From: Daldinia sp. FL1419
Lineage: Eukaryota; Ascomycota; Sordariomycetes; Xylariales; Hypoxylaceae
Direction: 5' to 3'
DNA length: 64,000 bases
Assembly (NCBI GenBank): GCA_025201765.1
Contig: MU623427.1
Coordinates: 62,001 to 126,000, forward strand
Shown: positions 34,401-46,203 of the stretch, in pieces
How positions within the stretch are numbered: position 1 is the first letter of the stretch
How the letters are laid out: each line of letters begins with the position of its first letter
Program-made: the position numbers and the translations under genes
The notes under the pieces: generated by a model
Told to the model about the DNA's origin: nothing
Databases searched by the model: none
The model's input: only the letters and a program-made list of their open reading frames with translations

Positions 34401-34770
34401 AGACGTGGGTCGCTTCGAGTGCCACGGCCCTGTGTGGAACTACATGCTGGCCGGATGTCCCGCCGTCGTAGGTACTCTCTGGGACGTGACAGACCGCGAC
34501 ATCGACCGATTCGCGGGAAGGGTATTCGAGGAGTGGGGGCTCATGCCTAGGGGGACGTTCGCGGAAGACGGTGGCGCGAGCGCCAAGGGTAAGAAGGTCG
34601 CTAGAGGAAATAAAGGAGTTGAGAACAAGAAGACGCCGGCTGGCGAGGCTAGAGGTCAGGCCAGTTTAGTTGAAGCTGTTTCCAAGGCACGGGATGCGTG
34701 TCGCTTTAGATACCTAACCGCGGCGGCGGTATGCGTCTACGGCATTCCAGTATATATCAGCGACCAGTGA
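28429..34770 (+). CDS. ESP1: Separase (Esp1/BimB family cysteine endopeptidase)
   Basis: A single uninterrupted frame of 2113 residues. Separase cleaves the cohesin kleisin at anaphase onset to release sister chromatids; it is held inactive by securin until the APC/C acts. The CD-clan protease domain is at the C-terminus: catalytic His1958 in YFGHGSGAQYIRG and Cys1985 in ALLMGCSSASLAD, followed by GPVWNYMLAGCPAVVGTLWD, a hallmark of the family. The preceding substrate-binding part has LVKAVVR- and DYVDIIPKSWNVISVSLS-type segments. The first roughly 1500 residues are helical repeats (many Leu, Ala, Ser with TPR/HEAT-like spacing) that form the securin-binding superhelix. Basic patches rich in Lys/Arg/Pro at about 1310-1345 and 1445-1465, the latter with an SPIK site, may be NLS and CDK-regulated sites (inferred). 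Length matches fungal separases. Confidence 0.96.
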   Translation: MESIQTRVDSVRNAVTSVSTCTATISATVKELLQDNDANNDASKPVSKARTTKLTRAPSRANTTSGGSRTQGNGGGLSPKEKAVLATQIVTASLKALGEAARSPANLSPDAREPTDSEPSKGAPRNRLRRSISAPMQPLSSRSLNRVVTSPVVSKASRSPVPATTSIGCLSLIECARVAFLALTTLESSKAVHLPELQLEAGMSSFISKLIGLNQFDIALKELRVLKRRLGRTNHEDAKNAASRSKPEPNAMSKTLADLLDFSSISASGPLLGLIITTQLQALRIIHGLKKSSHLDSILPLLREGYPYSPINLLVSSLKDPNPDQTKCAKQLESLSQTLLSLTPSVSAKDDDFAVEPKLSPSPEVALEVQALGLVTRLQSWSVSGHRGDVDKDVISPLSKCLTAFVRRASPSRFSMASTAFSQVWKRVEKLGLRPTESSRSPMATIYQVLATASQESGNTNEAKKWLTKVKSLTDPNEDSAARCCAVTARLLALSLKQSPQVDESILTEVLEGLRGSLGGTSAEMDDLLASVCLLRKSVINVLLEKKDSSDSVPESLRELLETFIFQLPRFSLRWLGKPPNSANGAKDLIRFDQRRGLLSTYLPHILDSALMLTKLLLDGGRLAWDILDSTLQDSLTLLENTEDLARLETKSNPSPSYHIKISHLYYQQHLALRKSPTKVTEITSLKALRKSIDSVKDRPEAEQTRAQLLVKWERFAELCRASGRLDDATDALRSIRDHLVRQEVVPSITASLATDPWWVAWKKNPDIELLSRTVCNLAKLDRKHNDWTWLLVGSDKATALEHDFYAIVCKDQKFRYESDLSSPMIKTLLEFYSEEKHPIRRLRTLLQLLTIHMGSQDGLSNLRAEVEGALKTINEDALADDSGLVRYIPHLKASAMCILGLLDSSIDSVEVKEALIRWKRIVSKCQSTQDLLYHIDNPSQLLTNLQSLVDFARIKGLETLQTEILELSMSLSKISGDSSLEVSISQGITLCLQHLSHGWSSKAEKFLLDNQEVISRPDVARELIVRFHLSAAEYHLSLGSLDKAEQHLSNARNAEVGLSSGLESRKGKGPSRRITTAYAYFLYSNLELERGDCYHALRFAKTAVRKLFHDWSRLDEMRSAVHDISIEESSQSDASDKDTSLNNSYVERSDPSRASAGPEFWMLAHQLFRFLLQLSSTYSHVGMYQETLYYAEQAQKVAKSMESAVYMSQSLAWLARVWLMAGKLEKAVELAAEIKPITLGLEPTYQNAKVLCRLSSVYGEINDEEAQEEVISRAESMLKILNNANSVNNLVADILESDMPGLNVEEKPLVKAVVRRPAITKRPRAPTKSISKKPPMKKAILPAEVPVQVKPEETQLSFLRASILQIQSTRLLDANDWTAAVTTLRTAYELSKLPTDVSQASFLMGVALIGQSLEQISHDAVFSVIQDSTLSFPSVAGSFKERIASEQLSPIKPTAPRKGRGPAKTAQNTRSFVEKLREAQGHLLAAHSIASLNGDGDLVHRIATVLQNVVILLSNTNSSNPAASHPAHATCSVELARNLTWRRERKTLHLEAAKEPKLDWPILTDNTQDRRTSLGLSLDMDCFQRDYVDIIPKSWNVISVSLSDNEHDLCVSKLQPGHSPFGIRLPLERASSRDADSEVFSFRQGRTELLEIVQMANRTCHDARDMSQKGAKSAWWAEREQLDERLKNLMDCIEQSWLGGFKGIFSHHRRREDPLAQFQENFQSILDKNLPSRRRVRGKKTKAAPVTQVNLDPRIYELFIGLGDPAAREGDLDDALTDLLYFVVDILQFHGERNAYDEVNFDDMVVETYDALHAYYAAAKGAKGADEAVHTILILDKPLHAFPWESLPCLQSLAVSRVPSLDCLRRLILEAKSSNADTVNENSQHGSSSQREGHYASINSGTYILNPGSDLKNTQATFGNALSTLPPAWNSIEMQEPTEAEFESALANKDLMLYFGHGSGAQYIRGRTIRKMEKCRAVALLMGCSSASLADVGRFECHGPVWNYMLAGCPAVVGTLWDVTDRDIDRFAGRVFEEWGLMPRGTFAEDGGASAKGKKVARGNKGVENKKTPAGEARGQASLVEAVSKARDACRFRYLTAAAVCVYGIPVYISDQ

Positions 34771-37700
34771 GATAATCTCCCGTCGCAATAATGAACGTAG
34801 AATGAAGCGGGAAAGAGGTGATTAGAGCAGATTTTGCTCAAGGAGTCGGGGCCAGGCGGGCACATAATGCGGCGTTTGGAGGTTGATAGATTAGAGCTCT
34901 AGATACCTTTGTTGTTAGGGTCGTTTTTGTTGCACGTTTTGGTTTTAATAGGCGTTGAGCGGGATTAGGATAGGTACTCTACTTTGCTTTGCTTGTTTTC
35001 AAGAGTACGTAATGTCAAGTTAATGATTCTTAGAACAATGCCTGTTGTGTGCTAGCGATGGTTGCGATATATTATTCAAGTTGTTTTGGAGGGGGGGGCT
35101 AGACTGTCTAGGCGGTCTTGTTCAGCGGCACTTGTAGATACCTAATGCTTACACCAATAGATGGTATTTCTACTATTTGCTCTTGTAGACATGGACGGAG
35201 ACGAAGAATACTAGCTTTCACATGTTTGTGTTGGAATTGAAATTGGTGCTACGATGGTCAAATTCTATCATGGCAGGTAGTTTGCTTATTAGGGCATCAT
35301 GGAATGGGATTAGGTGGCTCGATTTCCTTCTAGGTGGATTAAGTTACGGAGATGGGGGAGTAATAGTATGGGAATAGGAGGCGGCAGACCGCCGCCGCCA
35401 GCTTCACGTTCGGACTAATAAGAGGTCTCGGTGAAGAAAAAGATATTTAAAAAGGGGTATATGAACTCAGAGTAAATCGTCTGGTCCCCTTTTCTCCTTT
35501 CTACAGAGCACCAATCTCGATTCCCAAGTACGACTTAGAAGCAACGTAAGTTTAGGTGCCTAAGTTATGGCCATCGTCACGCATTCTCGGGCGGTGAATA
35601 CTGGTTACATATCGCGTCGTCGCCATGGCCTCGAGGTCACTACGACGAATCTATCTTACCTCGCCTCCGGAGAAGTTATTACGCGTTGTACCTACATATC
35701 GACGACACGTATACCACGGTAAGTGCCTGCCCAGGTGTATAGTCGACAAAAGAAGGCATTACGACCCGTGTAATCCTACTTACTCACCGCTGGACCGTTC
35801 CATCGCCTAGGCCCGGGCCCGTCCGTCCATCCTGTAGAATGCAGTAAGGTATCGTGATACACGTGGCGAATTTCGGGCTGGGAATGGGCCGATAGCGAGA
35901 GGGGAGGAAAGGGGAAGATCAAATCTTGCTTGCTCTGATACGATACTACGACTTTATCACTTGCAACTTGGGCTGCGGCGGAGATGAACAGATCGTAATA
36001 TACTCGTCATTATGTGTCTGCGTGCGAGCGTACGTCGCTGCTGTGTAAGGGCTGGACGGTGCTAGAACTTGGGTAGCTTTTTTTCAACGCTGTGATCCCC
36101 TCGTCGACTGCGAGATCTAGGTCAGGTTAGGTATGTAAGCCCGGGGAAGCAAAGGGGTGCAACACGAGATCCTCCAAGGTCGAAATTTTTTTTTTTAATT
36201 TTTATACGCCTATCCTTCTTCGATCACAATTTGAGGTGTTATCTACTCGAGTTCTAGCCCTGGTCTAGATGTATCATCTCTATTGCTGGATAGTGAAGGG
36301 ATCGGCTAGATACTGCTAGGTACTGGGTGAGGAGTAGTAACACCACTCCTCGAGCCTTTCTGTCAGTCATGAATATGAACGGTTGTGCAACCGAGTACGA
36401 CTACCATGTCACAGCATAACCGTCGAGTAACTTCTTCCTCACTTGCATGCAGTAGTTAGTTAGTGTCAGGCCTATCCATTCACCCTAGGTTCTACTTATA
36501 TTACTCGAGGAAGGTTTAAATGAGTCAAAATTTAATTGTACGTGGGCGCCCTTCATTTTCGGCACGGCAAGGGCTTGTGTCAAAAAATCGCCCGGCGACC
36601 TCCCAGTATCGGGTATTGTCCTTTTACGCCAGCGAGGCACAGTCGACCAGGAGGAAGCACGGGCTCGCTCGAGGAGGAGGGCAACTAAAGTACCACAGAG
36701 ATCGCCTCGTAGCCTGGTGCAGATCTTGAGGGTCCACGTAGCATTAGGTTAATCGCGACCGTACAAGAAGGAAATAGGGTAGTAGAAAATAAAGATACAT
36801 ACAACATAAATCTTTTTTTCTCCCTGTGTGGAGGCGCGTTGCATACTTTACCGTCCGTCTTACCCTTCCCTTTCCTCCACCTGAAGAATCTTGGTAGTCC
36901 GGGGAAAGCAAGGCGTTGCGTGATTTGGCCGATCTTTCGACGAGGAATAAATTACCTGATGGTTACTATAGATAAATAGATAGGTGATATATAGTCGTTA
37001 TGGAGACTGCGTCTATATCGCGTGGTATTCTAGTGTGCGGCGCGAGGATTGACACATGAGATTTTATATGTGATAGCATGATATAAGTCGCTTATTCTTT
37101 ATCAGAGCAGCCGGAGGTTATGCTGCTTCCGAAGTTGACCAGCTTAGTACATATATCGAATGCAAATCGAACGCGAATCGAATGCGAATAGGCTCTCCGC
37201 CTTTGGGTTGGTGGAAGTTGGAGGAGCTCCGATACGGAGTAATATATCCCCATGGGGGAAGCATCGCATACTACCCAAGGTAGACAGTATATAGGTAGGG
37301 TACCTTAACGACGTATCACTTAAGGTGGATAGAATAGGTCCTGCGAGTCACGCAAGAGACTTAAGTAATCTCCTCCCGCTGAACTGGGGGCCTTCGCTGT
37401 TGTTCATCCGCCTTCACAACAGCAAGGCTGCTTGGGGGAGGGCCGCCTGAAAGATGCAGGTCGCGCAACGGAACCAAAATAGTAGACTACTAACATCGCC
37501 AAGCAACACTGGGGGGCTTTTATTCTCCCATCGTATCCAATTCGCTACCGAGGTTCGCATCCGCAGTATGTTGAGACGTCGGGAAATTCGAAGTATTCCA
37601 CGACCATTCTGCGCAGCTGAATGGGGGGTGACGGCGGCAAAATACGTATCGCCCACATTAAGCGGAATATACAGGGGTCCCCTCCCCTTTTCGGTGTTTT

Positions 37701-40700
37701 CGAGCCATTAGCTAGAGTCGCTTCTTCTCGAAAGGACCGAGTCCATGTATGTATGATGATGTCTCGGCCGCATCTCTTCTTTCCTCTTTCTATTTTATTT
37801 TATTTTATTTTCTTCTCGTTCATTTTCGGCTGCCTTCATTACGGTAGATAGCTGTGCCACGAGACCATCTGTAACGTCGGTTCGTGGATAAGTCTTGGCA
37901 TCAAGACAAGAGATACATGATGCAGTGAGACCTTATCACAAGGCGAGACGCGCCTCGCTCTAGGACACGTCAGGAAGCTTAATCATCGAGGCTTGAAGCT
38001 CCATACGCGTCCATATACAAAAGCCCAAAGTACGACATTTGTCGAGATATGTGGTATATGTAGTTTCATCGGCGCGGGGGTAATGGTTAACGAACTAGAG
38101 GAAGTGTATCTATCATCGAGTATCAGAGTATCATTGAAAACTTTAACGATTGAATGCCCAACGAGGTACGTCCCTGGGTTCCGCGTCCGGAGTCCCAAAC
38201 GGCATGTGCCAGGGGGGGACTTCAAACAACATGATTGTAACTTGGTATTCTATCTTGTAAGATCAGGGAAGATTCTAGCCGTCTGGTAGGGTAGAATTGG
38301 TAGGGATGGGTTGTTTGAGTGTATGGAGTGTATGATATGTGAATGACAGGCAAGAAGGAGAGGCCGATTTCGCCACCCCTGGATTGGACATTGCAGATTC
38401 CCAGCGAGTCTGGGAGTGGCCAAGCCAAGTTAAGAAGATGTATGGTAACATTCCGAGATATACATGGTATACATGGTATACATGGTTGCCGCCCCCGTGC
38501 TGGGGAGAGGTCCATTGATACAGCTTGATCGACATACAAGCAAGTTGGCGCGCGAGTGTTCGCTCTGGCGGATGCAACACTACATAGTAGATGATATTAT
38601 TGTTATTATTATGATTATTATTATTATTATTTTGCTGGGGATTTTCTACTGGGGGTTAAATATGAAGCGCGACTATCTGTCATGCGGCTTTGCGTAACCT
38701 TTCGTACAGATAAAGCCATGATGCAGAATTTTGTCCGGAAATTACTCTAGATGAGCGAAACGAGAATTAAAACATAATGAGAAGGAATATCGGAAGGTAG
38801 CTCTCCAAGCAGGAAATGATGCAAGTTTCGGTTTGGTTAAAGATAAGAAGAAGGAGAAGAAGAAGAAGCTGCTCTCTTTGACTTATGTCAGTCTTATGAA
38901 CCTGTTTTTTCCCGCTCCATCCCCGTTTCGAAAATCGTATGGTATCCAGGGTAAGGTATACGTATGTGTTTATAACTGAGCGGGTCTCATATATGATATA
39001 TGCAAGTGTAGAATCGATGAAGGATGTCCCTTAAAACACAATCATCCTCATTGAATCATTTGGTTCTCCATTACACCGGATAGCTGTTTCATCTATGAAT
39101 TACATAGTAATAAGCTTTTGTCATGTCTTGGTCAGGCTGTTGCTGTATTCGTCGTCATGATTTTACGTCAGTGTATTACTTATCGACCTATCTGAATCTC
39201 TTTGAATCTCTCTGAGAAACAACGGAAACATGGACGATCCTTTGAGAGGTATGTCGCTTCGAAACCCAGGTAACGCTCTCTATCTTTTTCCGGATTCTCT
39301 TTGGTTATGGCTTACATACCTGTATTGATCTGTACCTGGGTAGGTAAGACGGCGGACGACATGGTTGCTGGAATTGGATGCTAGTGTAGAAAAGATACTA
39401 CATTAGGAGATCTTCGGGGGCTCCCCAACGACCCGATCCAGGGTGGGAATGTTACTTTATCGAAGTTGACTTTTTAGCGAATGGGTCTTTTAAAAATATT
39501 TTATTTGGTGATATCATTTATGATTTAAAAAGAGGACAAGGAGGGGTACTATGTATGTAGTATGCAAAGGCTAGAATCTAGTTAGTGTAATATATTCTCC
39601 AAAGTATAACAACTACCCTTCTTGTCTTCTTAACAGGGATGATATAAAATAAAGTCAGGGTTGTTTTCATGCAATTGGAGAAAAAGACAAAAAGGAGATA
39701 GAAGCTTCCCGGCCGAAAAAATGCGCGGGTGCTGCACGCAAGCGCAGGCAGGGACGTTGACTCGTGGGCAACCGTAATTGATGGCCGGCCATTTTTTTAA
39801 TGTTTTATGGCCGAAGGGCAAAGTACCAGGTAAGGTACATGATGGCATAGTTATAACCAATTAGAACCGATAGAATTTCAAGGTCCCAACCCCACTATTA
39901 TCCCTTAATCCCTGAACTGTCCAGGTTCCTAAAGCTCCACTATAGAACAAGCTTAGCCAAGTATAGCGATCTACTGACCTATTCTAACCTAAACTTTACT
40001 GATCAAAGTCATGGATTAAAATTGCCCGATTGATTTCGTGGTTTCCGTGGGCCGTGGCGGGTAATGAGACTCCATATGATCCTTTTTCAAACTTGACATT
40101 ACGTCTGTCGTGATGTGGACAAATACAACAATAATGCGTACAACTTTTTCAACAATACAACGATAAGTCAATAATAGCAAGAATAGTGTCCTGGTTTCTC
40201 CAAATTGGTACCTATCTAGCCTACCCCCAAGTAACACATGCATCATGCACCAAGCGATAAATAACGCGTTCTTACCCCGAGGATGCAGAAAGCAACTAAA
40301 GAGAGCTCGCGCCGACAGTCCTGCAAGTCCTGCAAGTCCTGCAAGCTGTGCGTGCTGACCTGGCTTAGCAATCCCTATAAGCCAACAGGGATGCTTGACG
40401 ATGCCAAGAATATATTTTGTCCCCACACGCTAATGATACCCCGGAGGCTCCAAAACTGTACTAGTGTATGTAGGTACATGGCGGGGAGTATTCATTCAAG
40501 GTCCACTCTTATTTATCAATCAGATGAATCAGTTTATACATTTCAGACTTACACGGACCAATCTGTTTAACGTTGTTTGCAAGTGCCTTAAACAGCTCAC
40601 CAATTCAGTTTCTCAAATATCATATCAGATGGAGGGAACAAGCTCCGCTCTATAGACTATAGAAAGGAATCTGAACGGCGAGTGCCAATGCGGCGTGACG

Positions 40701-42796
40701 ACATGGGCATGGATGCGGATCCAGTTAGAAGCCATCGTAATCGTAACGAAGTTGAAAGGGATGCTTCCTTTTTACCTTCGGTCACATTGGAATCGCCGTA
40801 CGAGTATTGTGATTGTAATGGTATTGCTCATACTTTCCTCGCCAAGAAGTTGTTTGGTGACTCCGAAGTGGCACGGGACCGTTCGAAGCAACTATGTATA
40901 GGTAAGAGAAGACTAAGCAGGTCTGATTTAGCGCGTCTCTGATCTAGTGTCAAGTCGAACAACGTTGGTAAATAGTTTTGAATAGCTCGTTACTGCTGTC
41001 TTGGAGCTGTCGTTGAAAGACGCTACGTTATTTAGCTGGGTGGTACCTCAGCCATTATAGCTCTATATGTGGATATAGCGTACGTTGGCATATGTAAGAA
41101 GTAGTCCGATCTGCAGACCTACCTTCTGGTGCACATGTAGCTGAGACACGAGGCATTGATAAACGAGTTTCTCTTAATAGCTGGGGAAGATAACTTAACT
41201 AGCAAAGTACCTAAACTAGGTACCTTAAAAACTAAAAACCAACTACAACGCCTCGTGGATTGCATAAAGAACCCGGGCCGCTGGACCCATTTTTACATAT
41301 ACCCTAGTTTTATCTTTAGAGAATGAATAACTAAGCCAATACCAATTGATAAATGTATTTGTCCTAGTAGTCGGTATAGCGGACGGGGTAAACTCGGCAT
41401 CGTAAACTAACAATACGTCTAGTTACAATTAGACGCCTAGGTAGTTATTTGATTTGAAATAGGCGATGCTTTAGTAGGTCACGCAGACATGAATTCGAAG
41501 CTATTCGATTTCTGAGTGCCTTCCTCTTTAACTTATTGCCACTAATAAAGTAACAGAAGTCTATACACTATACAACTAGTTATACGACTATACATACCTA
41601 GGTAGGTAGGTATGAATACATGTTTTGTTATATAAGGTACCTAGGTATCTATCTTTATCGAGACCCACCTTTATGTTGGTGTGTTCAACAGAACCTCAGC
41701 AGGGCTTAGTGGCTGGCTGAACAGGCAAGACAGGTACTCTTTTGTTGGCATTGGCCAGAAGAGTCTAGTTTATCATTACTGGATGGAGGCTAGGGTCCTC
41801 AGGATAAACTGACCGCTGTACGCCAATAGGGGGACTCATAATGATTTTTTATCTACTACCACATGTTGGTATTAATGTATTTACGACGTCAAGTGATAAA
41901 TGAGTATAGTATCTAGCATACCTAAAACTTATTACTGAAGTCTTGCTTTTCAACCCATCCTGGCCTAACTCTCCCTCCGTGTTTTTTTAACACTGTGCGG
42001 ACCCTTAGTCCGTTTCTTAGAATAGACGTGTGTGTTAACTGTATACGATTACTTTCGTCTACTGTGAATACATTCTCTTAACAGATTTGGAGGTACGAGC
42101 TGTTGTACCATGCAAGTTCCGCATAATGTACGTACTTACATACCATACACAAAAACCCATGACATTTTAAAGGTTCCACCCACATGAGTGCTCCATCAGC
42201 TTGAACCGTACTGGTTAGCTTCTTTACCCCACAATGCTAGCCCGAACACGCATGGAGACCCACATGAGAAAGACCCACAGAAGGTTTGCAAGGAGACTGG
42301 CAGGAAACTTGGGAGAGTAGTTTCCAATCTCTCTCAATCGAGAGTGTAAATCTGCAGTTCTTCTTTTTTTCTTCTTCTTGATGACAAGACATTTATCTAA
42401 CCGGTTGCGCACCCTGTTACACTACCTAACTTAACCTACCATCTTTCCCAGCGCTACTATACTTGATATCGTATGTAGACGAAAACTAAAAAAAAAAGCT
42501 CCCCTTTTCACCTATTCGGAGGCTTCCTTCGCATTGACTTTTCTGTCTGTCATGATACATTTTCGCACGGCGCTGGCGTTTCTATTTTCTGATACCCGGG
42601 CCCGCTGAGGGCGAAGTTGAAATATCCGGTCGCGCGGGGCCGAACGCCTCTTGTTACTCGCCATTGAACCTTCGTAAAATTTTGAAAATAGGGGGAAAAA
42701 ATAGAAACAATTCCTTTTATTGTTGAGAGTAACGTTGGGTGCTGTTGATCTTTCCCTCTTTTTTCCACGGTCGTGAAGGGCCATCCAGCCCCCGAA
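34771..42796. other. Eight-kilobase region without a supported protein gene
   Basis: Base composition is ordinary (not RIP-like), but no open frame longer than about 140 residues occurs and none of the translations is recognisable. Simple repeats are frequent: T run near 36188-36200; (TTTTA)n at 37791-37811; three TATACATGG units at about 38459-38484; (ATT)n at 38594-38632; GAA-rich run at 38844-38870; three TGCAAGTCC units at 40321-40349; TACCTAGGTAGG palindrome at about 41595-41613. The left end must hold the separase terminator and the right end the regulator's promoter and leader. A long non-coding transcript or a very long intron-bearing 5' leader would fit, but neither can be shown here. 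Confidence 0.55.
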
Positions 42797-45700
42797 ATGT
42801 CACCTAGTCAATCTCACATTGATGCTCAGTCCTTCCCATCCGGGAATATCGATGGCTCACAGCCCGTTGTTAAATCGGAATCCCAGCTTAACTCGATTGA
42901 ACCGGCCGACTTAAATGGCTTTTCCTTAGATAACCATCATGATGGCATTTCAAATGATACCAACTCGCACGGTCTGATCGACACCTCTCAATTTTCAGAT
43001 TTCCATTTCCCGTTCCAGGACATCCCCGAGGCCGGCCAAATGATTTCTTTGGAAGATCACCCGAGCGATTTGTTTGCTACACCCGGGCACGGCTCAATCT
43101 CATCAATTGGCGAGCGGAAGGACTCGACCGCTTCGGGTCCTCACAGCACTACTTATGCTATGGTCGACCCTTCACAACAGAACAGAAGGCGCAGTATGGA
43201 CGGGTCCGATGATGGAAGTCAGGGGAGCGTCCATGTTGGTACCAATTCTTTGGAAGACAACATGTCGGACGAGTTCGGGTTAGCGACAGGTGGGCCTGGC
43301 GACGGCACCGATTTAGGAGGGAAGTTGAAGGAAAATAAATCTGATCCCGCGCCGGCTTGGAGTGAACTAAAGACGAAGGCAGGGAAGGAGAGAAAGAGAT
43401 TGCCCCTAGCGTGTATCGCATGCAGGAGGAAAAAAATACGTTGTTCCGGAGAGAAACCCGCTTGTAAGCATTGTCTTCGCTCCCGGATCCCTTGTGTGTA
43501 CAAGGTCACTACACGGAAGGCGGCCCCGAGGACCGACTACATGGCTATGTTGGATAAGCGACTAAAGAGAATGGAGGACCGGATCATTAAGCTTGTACCT
43601 AAATCGGAGCAGGAAGCTTCGACCAATAACGTTGTTCGGGGCGTGGTAAAACCTGCTATCCCCGGAACTCTCCCCACGGGGAAGCAAACAACAAAGAAAC
43701 GAGGCGCAGAAGAGGCGTTTGGTGCAGAGCTCGATCATTGGGCTAGAAATGGCCCTAAGACTAGGTTAGAGGGCTCCGGAAAGCCCACATCATTGCAAGT
43801 ACAAGAAGCGGAGGAAAGCAAGCTACTGTATGAAGGCGCTGAGGCTTTGCCGCCGAAAGATTTACAAGAACATTTAGCGGACATATACTTTGAAAATATC
43901 TACGGCCAGGCATATCATCTACTTCACAAACCGAGCTTTATGAGGAAACTTAAGTGCGTTTTTCCCTATTACCCCCCATATCCTAACTGACACTGATCCT
44001 TATCGACAGAGCCGGCACTTTACCCCCAGTTCTAGTGCTTTCCGTTTGTGCAATCTCCGCCCGCTTTTCTACACATCCGAAGTTCGCGATGACGAACAAT
44101 TTCCTCCGGGGGGAAGAATGGGCAGCTCCGGCTCGGGATATTGTAACGAGGCGCTATGAATGGCCCAACATTACTATTCTAACATGTCTACTACTTCTCG
44201 GTTTGCACGAATTTGGTACGTGTCACGGAGGTAGGAGTTGGGCGTTAGGTGGTCAGGCCACTCGAATGGCATTCGCATTACAACTACATAAGGACCTGGA
44301 GTATGACCCGATGCGGCTAAACCCAACGAAGCAGCTTAGCTTCATTGATCGCGAAATTCGAAGGCGAACAATGTGGGCTTGTTTTTTGATGGACCGTTTC
44401 AATTCATCAGGGACGGACCGTCCTATGTTCATAAGGGAAGAAACGGTTAAGATCCAACTACCCATTAAAGAAAAGCTCTTCCAACTTGATATGCCAGGAC
44501 CTACCGAAGATTTACAAGGGCAAGTTCCTCATCCCGTACCGATGGATGAGGGCCAGCTCTCCGATGCAAAGGACAATATGGGCGTAGCAGCATACATGGT
44601 TCGCGCCATTGCTCTCTGGGGAAGAATAATAAACTTCTTAAACCAAGGTGGAATGGATTTGGATGAGCATTCGATGTGGGAGGGTGATTCTGAGTATGCT
44701 GTGCTACTCAAGCAGGCAGAAGATTTTGCCGAGAACCTACCAGACGGGCTGAAATATAGCGCTGAGAACCTCCATCTGCACCAAACAGAAGGAATGGCCA
44801 ATCAGTTTTTGTTTTTGCATATCTCGATCCAACAGAACGTCTTATTCATGAACCGGTTTGCCGTATCTTCACCGGCCGGTTTATCGAAAGCGGACGTACC
44901 CAATACTTTCATTACACAAGCAGGATCAAAAGCATTTGCTGCTGCTAATAGAATATCCGAGCTGCTAAAGGATGCGGAACACTACCTGATCGCTGCCCCT
45001 TTCGTGGGTTACTGCGCGTTCTTGTCGAGTACCGTTCACATATTCGGTATTTTCTCTGGTAATTCTACCGTAGAGACAGCCGCAAAGAAAAACCTAGCCA
45101 TCAATGTGAAGTTTCTCTCGAAAATGAAGCGTTATTGGGGCATGTTCCACTTCATGGCAGAGAATCTACGCGAGCAGTACAAGACATGCGCCGATGCTGC
45201 ACGCCAAGGGACCCCGGCAGGTGATAACTCAGCAGCTTCACCCATATTTCAATATGGTGATTGGTTTGATCGGTACCCTCACGGTGTATCGCAGCCGGAA
45301 TTCGCCGAGCCAGCTTCCTTCAAAAAGAAGGAAACTGGCGAGGACGCAGTGCTCGAGCAGAAACCAGAACTCCATACGGTTGAAGAATTCTTCACACAGC
45401 TCTCGCCACCGCAAAGCACAGGTGAGGGACGTGATAATGCTGGATCGAGCAGGCCGCCCCTAATGAAACGGAAGTCAATAGCAAAGAAGGGTGGCATCTC
45501 TTCACGTGGCGAGCAGCAACAACTTGAGCCTCTTCTTACCGACCTCAATGGCGCCAGCATCCCCGAACAAATCCAGCGCATCCAGCACGCACAACAGCAA
45601 AGGGTACAGGCACAACGTAACTATTCTCGTCTAGGCGGGCAAACCAGTGGGCCGACCTCCTTTAACCCCAACCTCGCACACGCGCGCTTACAAAACGCAG

Positions 45701-46203
45701 CAGCGAATTATCATGCCTTATCACCGATTAGCCCCGTCAACGTCGGCGGATTCCAACATGGTCATGGACATCAGCATCCCGCTTTCTATAACCAGGATCT
45801 CCTTTCCTTGTCCCTCTCAAACAACGCTGCGGGTATACTGCCTCAGTTGGATCGCCAACTCGTTTTCAACGCATATGGCCAATTAGATCCTTCGACAATT
45901 AGTGGTCCCGAAGCTATTATGGACTGGGACGCCTTGGCCGGTAACGGAAGTAGCTCGAGCAGAGGGCACAACGCGAACGGATCCAACGGTGGATCCGGCG
46001 AGGGGCCGAGCAACCACCACGACAGCTTACCCGGCGGATTTGTTGCCGAACCATCTTCCGCGTGGTTCATGCCATTCAACATGGAACCGCCAGAATTAGG
46101 CCAGGATTTGGGTGGTATGAGCGGCGTTGATGGGTTTGGGCTCTTCAGTCCCGGCGTGCACACTCCCGGCACTGGACTAGGCCTCCGGAGGGGAGGTCGA
46201 TAG
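42797..46203 (+). CDS. Zn2Cys6 fungal-specific transcription factor
   Basis: Two exons, 42797-43953 and 44010-46203, joined by a 56-base intron, give 1116 residues. An in-frame GTG 24 bases earlier is not used as a start; I take the ATG giving MSPSQSHIDAQSFPSG. Residues 1-190 are disordered and acidic/Ser-rich, suited to activation. The binuclear cluster is exact: C206, C209, C216, C223, C226 and C233 (CX2CX6CX6CX2CX6C), preceded by basic KERKRLPLA. A short linker and coiled-coil (MAMLDKRLKRMEDRIIKLV) suggest a dimer. The middle homology region follows: LLHKPSFMRKLKAGTLPPVL across the intron, GGRSWALGGQATRMAFALQL, and RRRTMWACFLMDRF. The last 300 residues are Gln/Asn/Gly-rich. I cannot name the orthologue or its targets. 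The 8-kb upstream spacer hints at complex control. Confidence 0.9.

Noticed and set aside
35625..40942. Several 60-136 residue open frames in the 8-kb spacer
   Set aside because: They overlap on both strands, are repetitive or basic, and resemble nothing I know; expected by chance at this length.
42773..42796. Possible earlier start of the Zn2Cys6 regulator
   Set aside because: The first codon of the longer frame is GTG, not ATG; the ATG at 42797 opens a normal-looking N-terminus.
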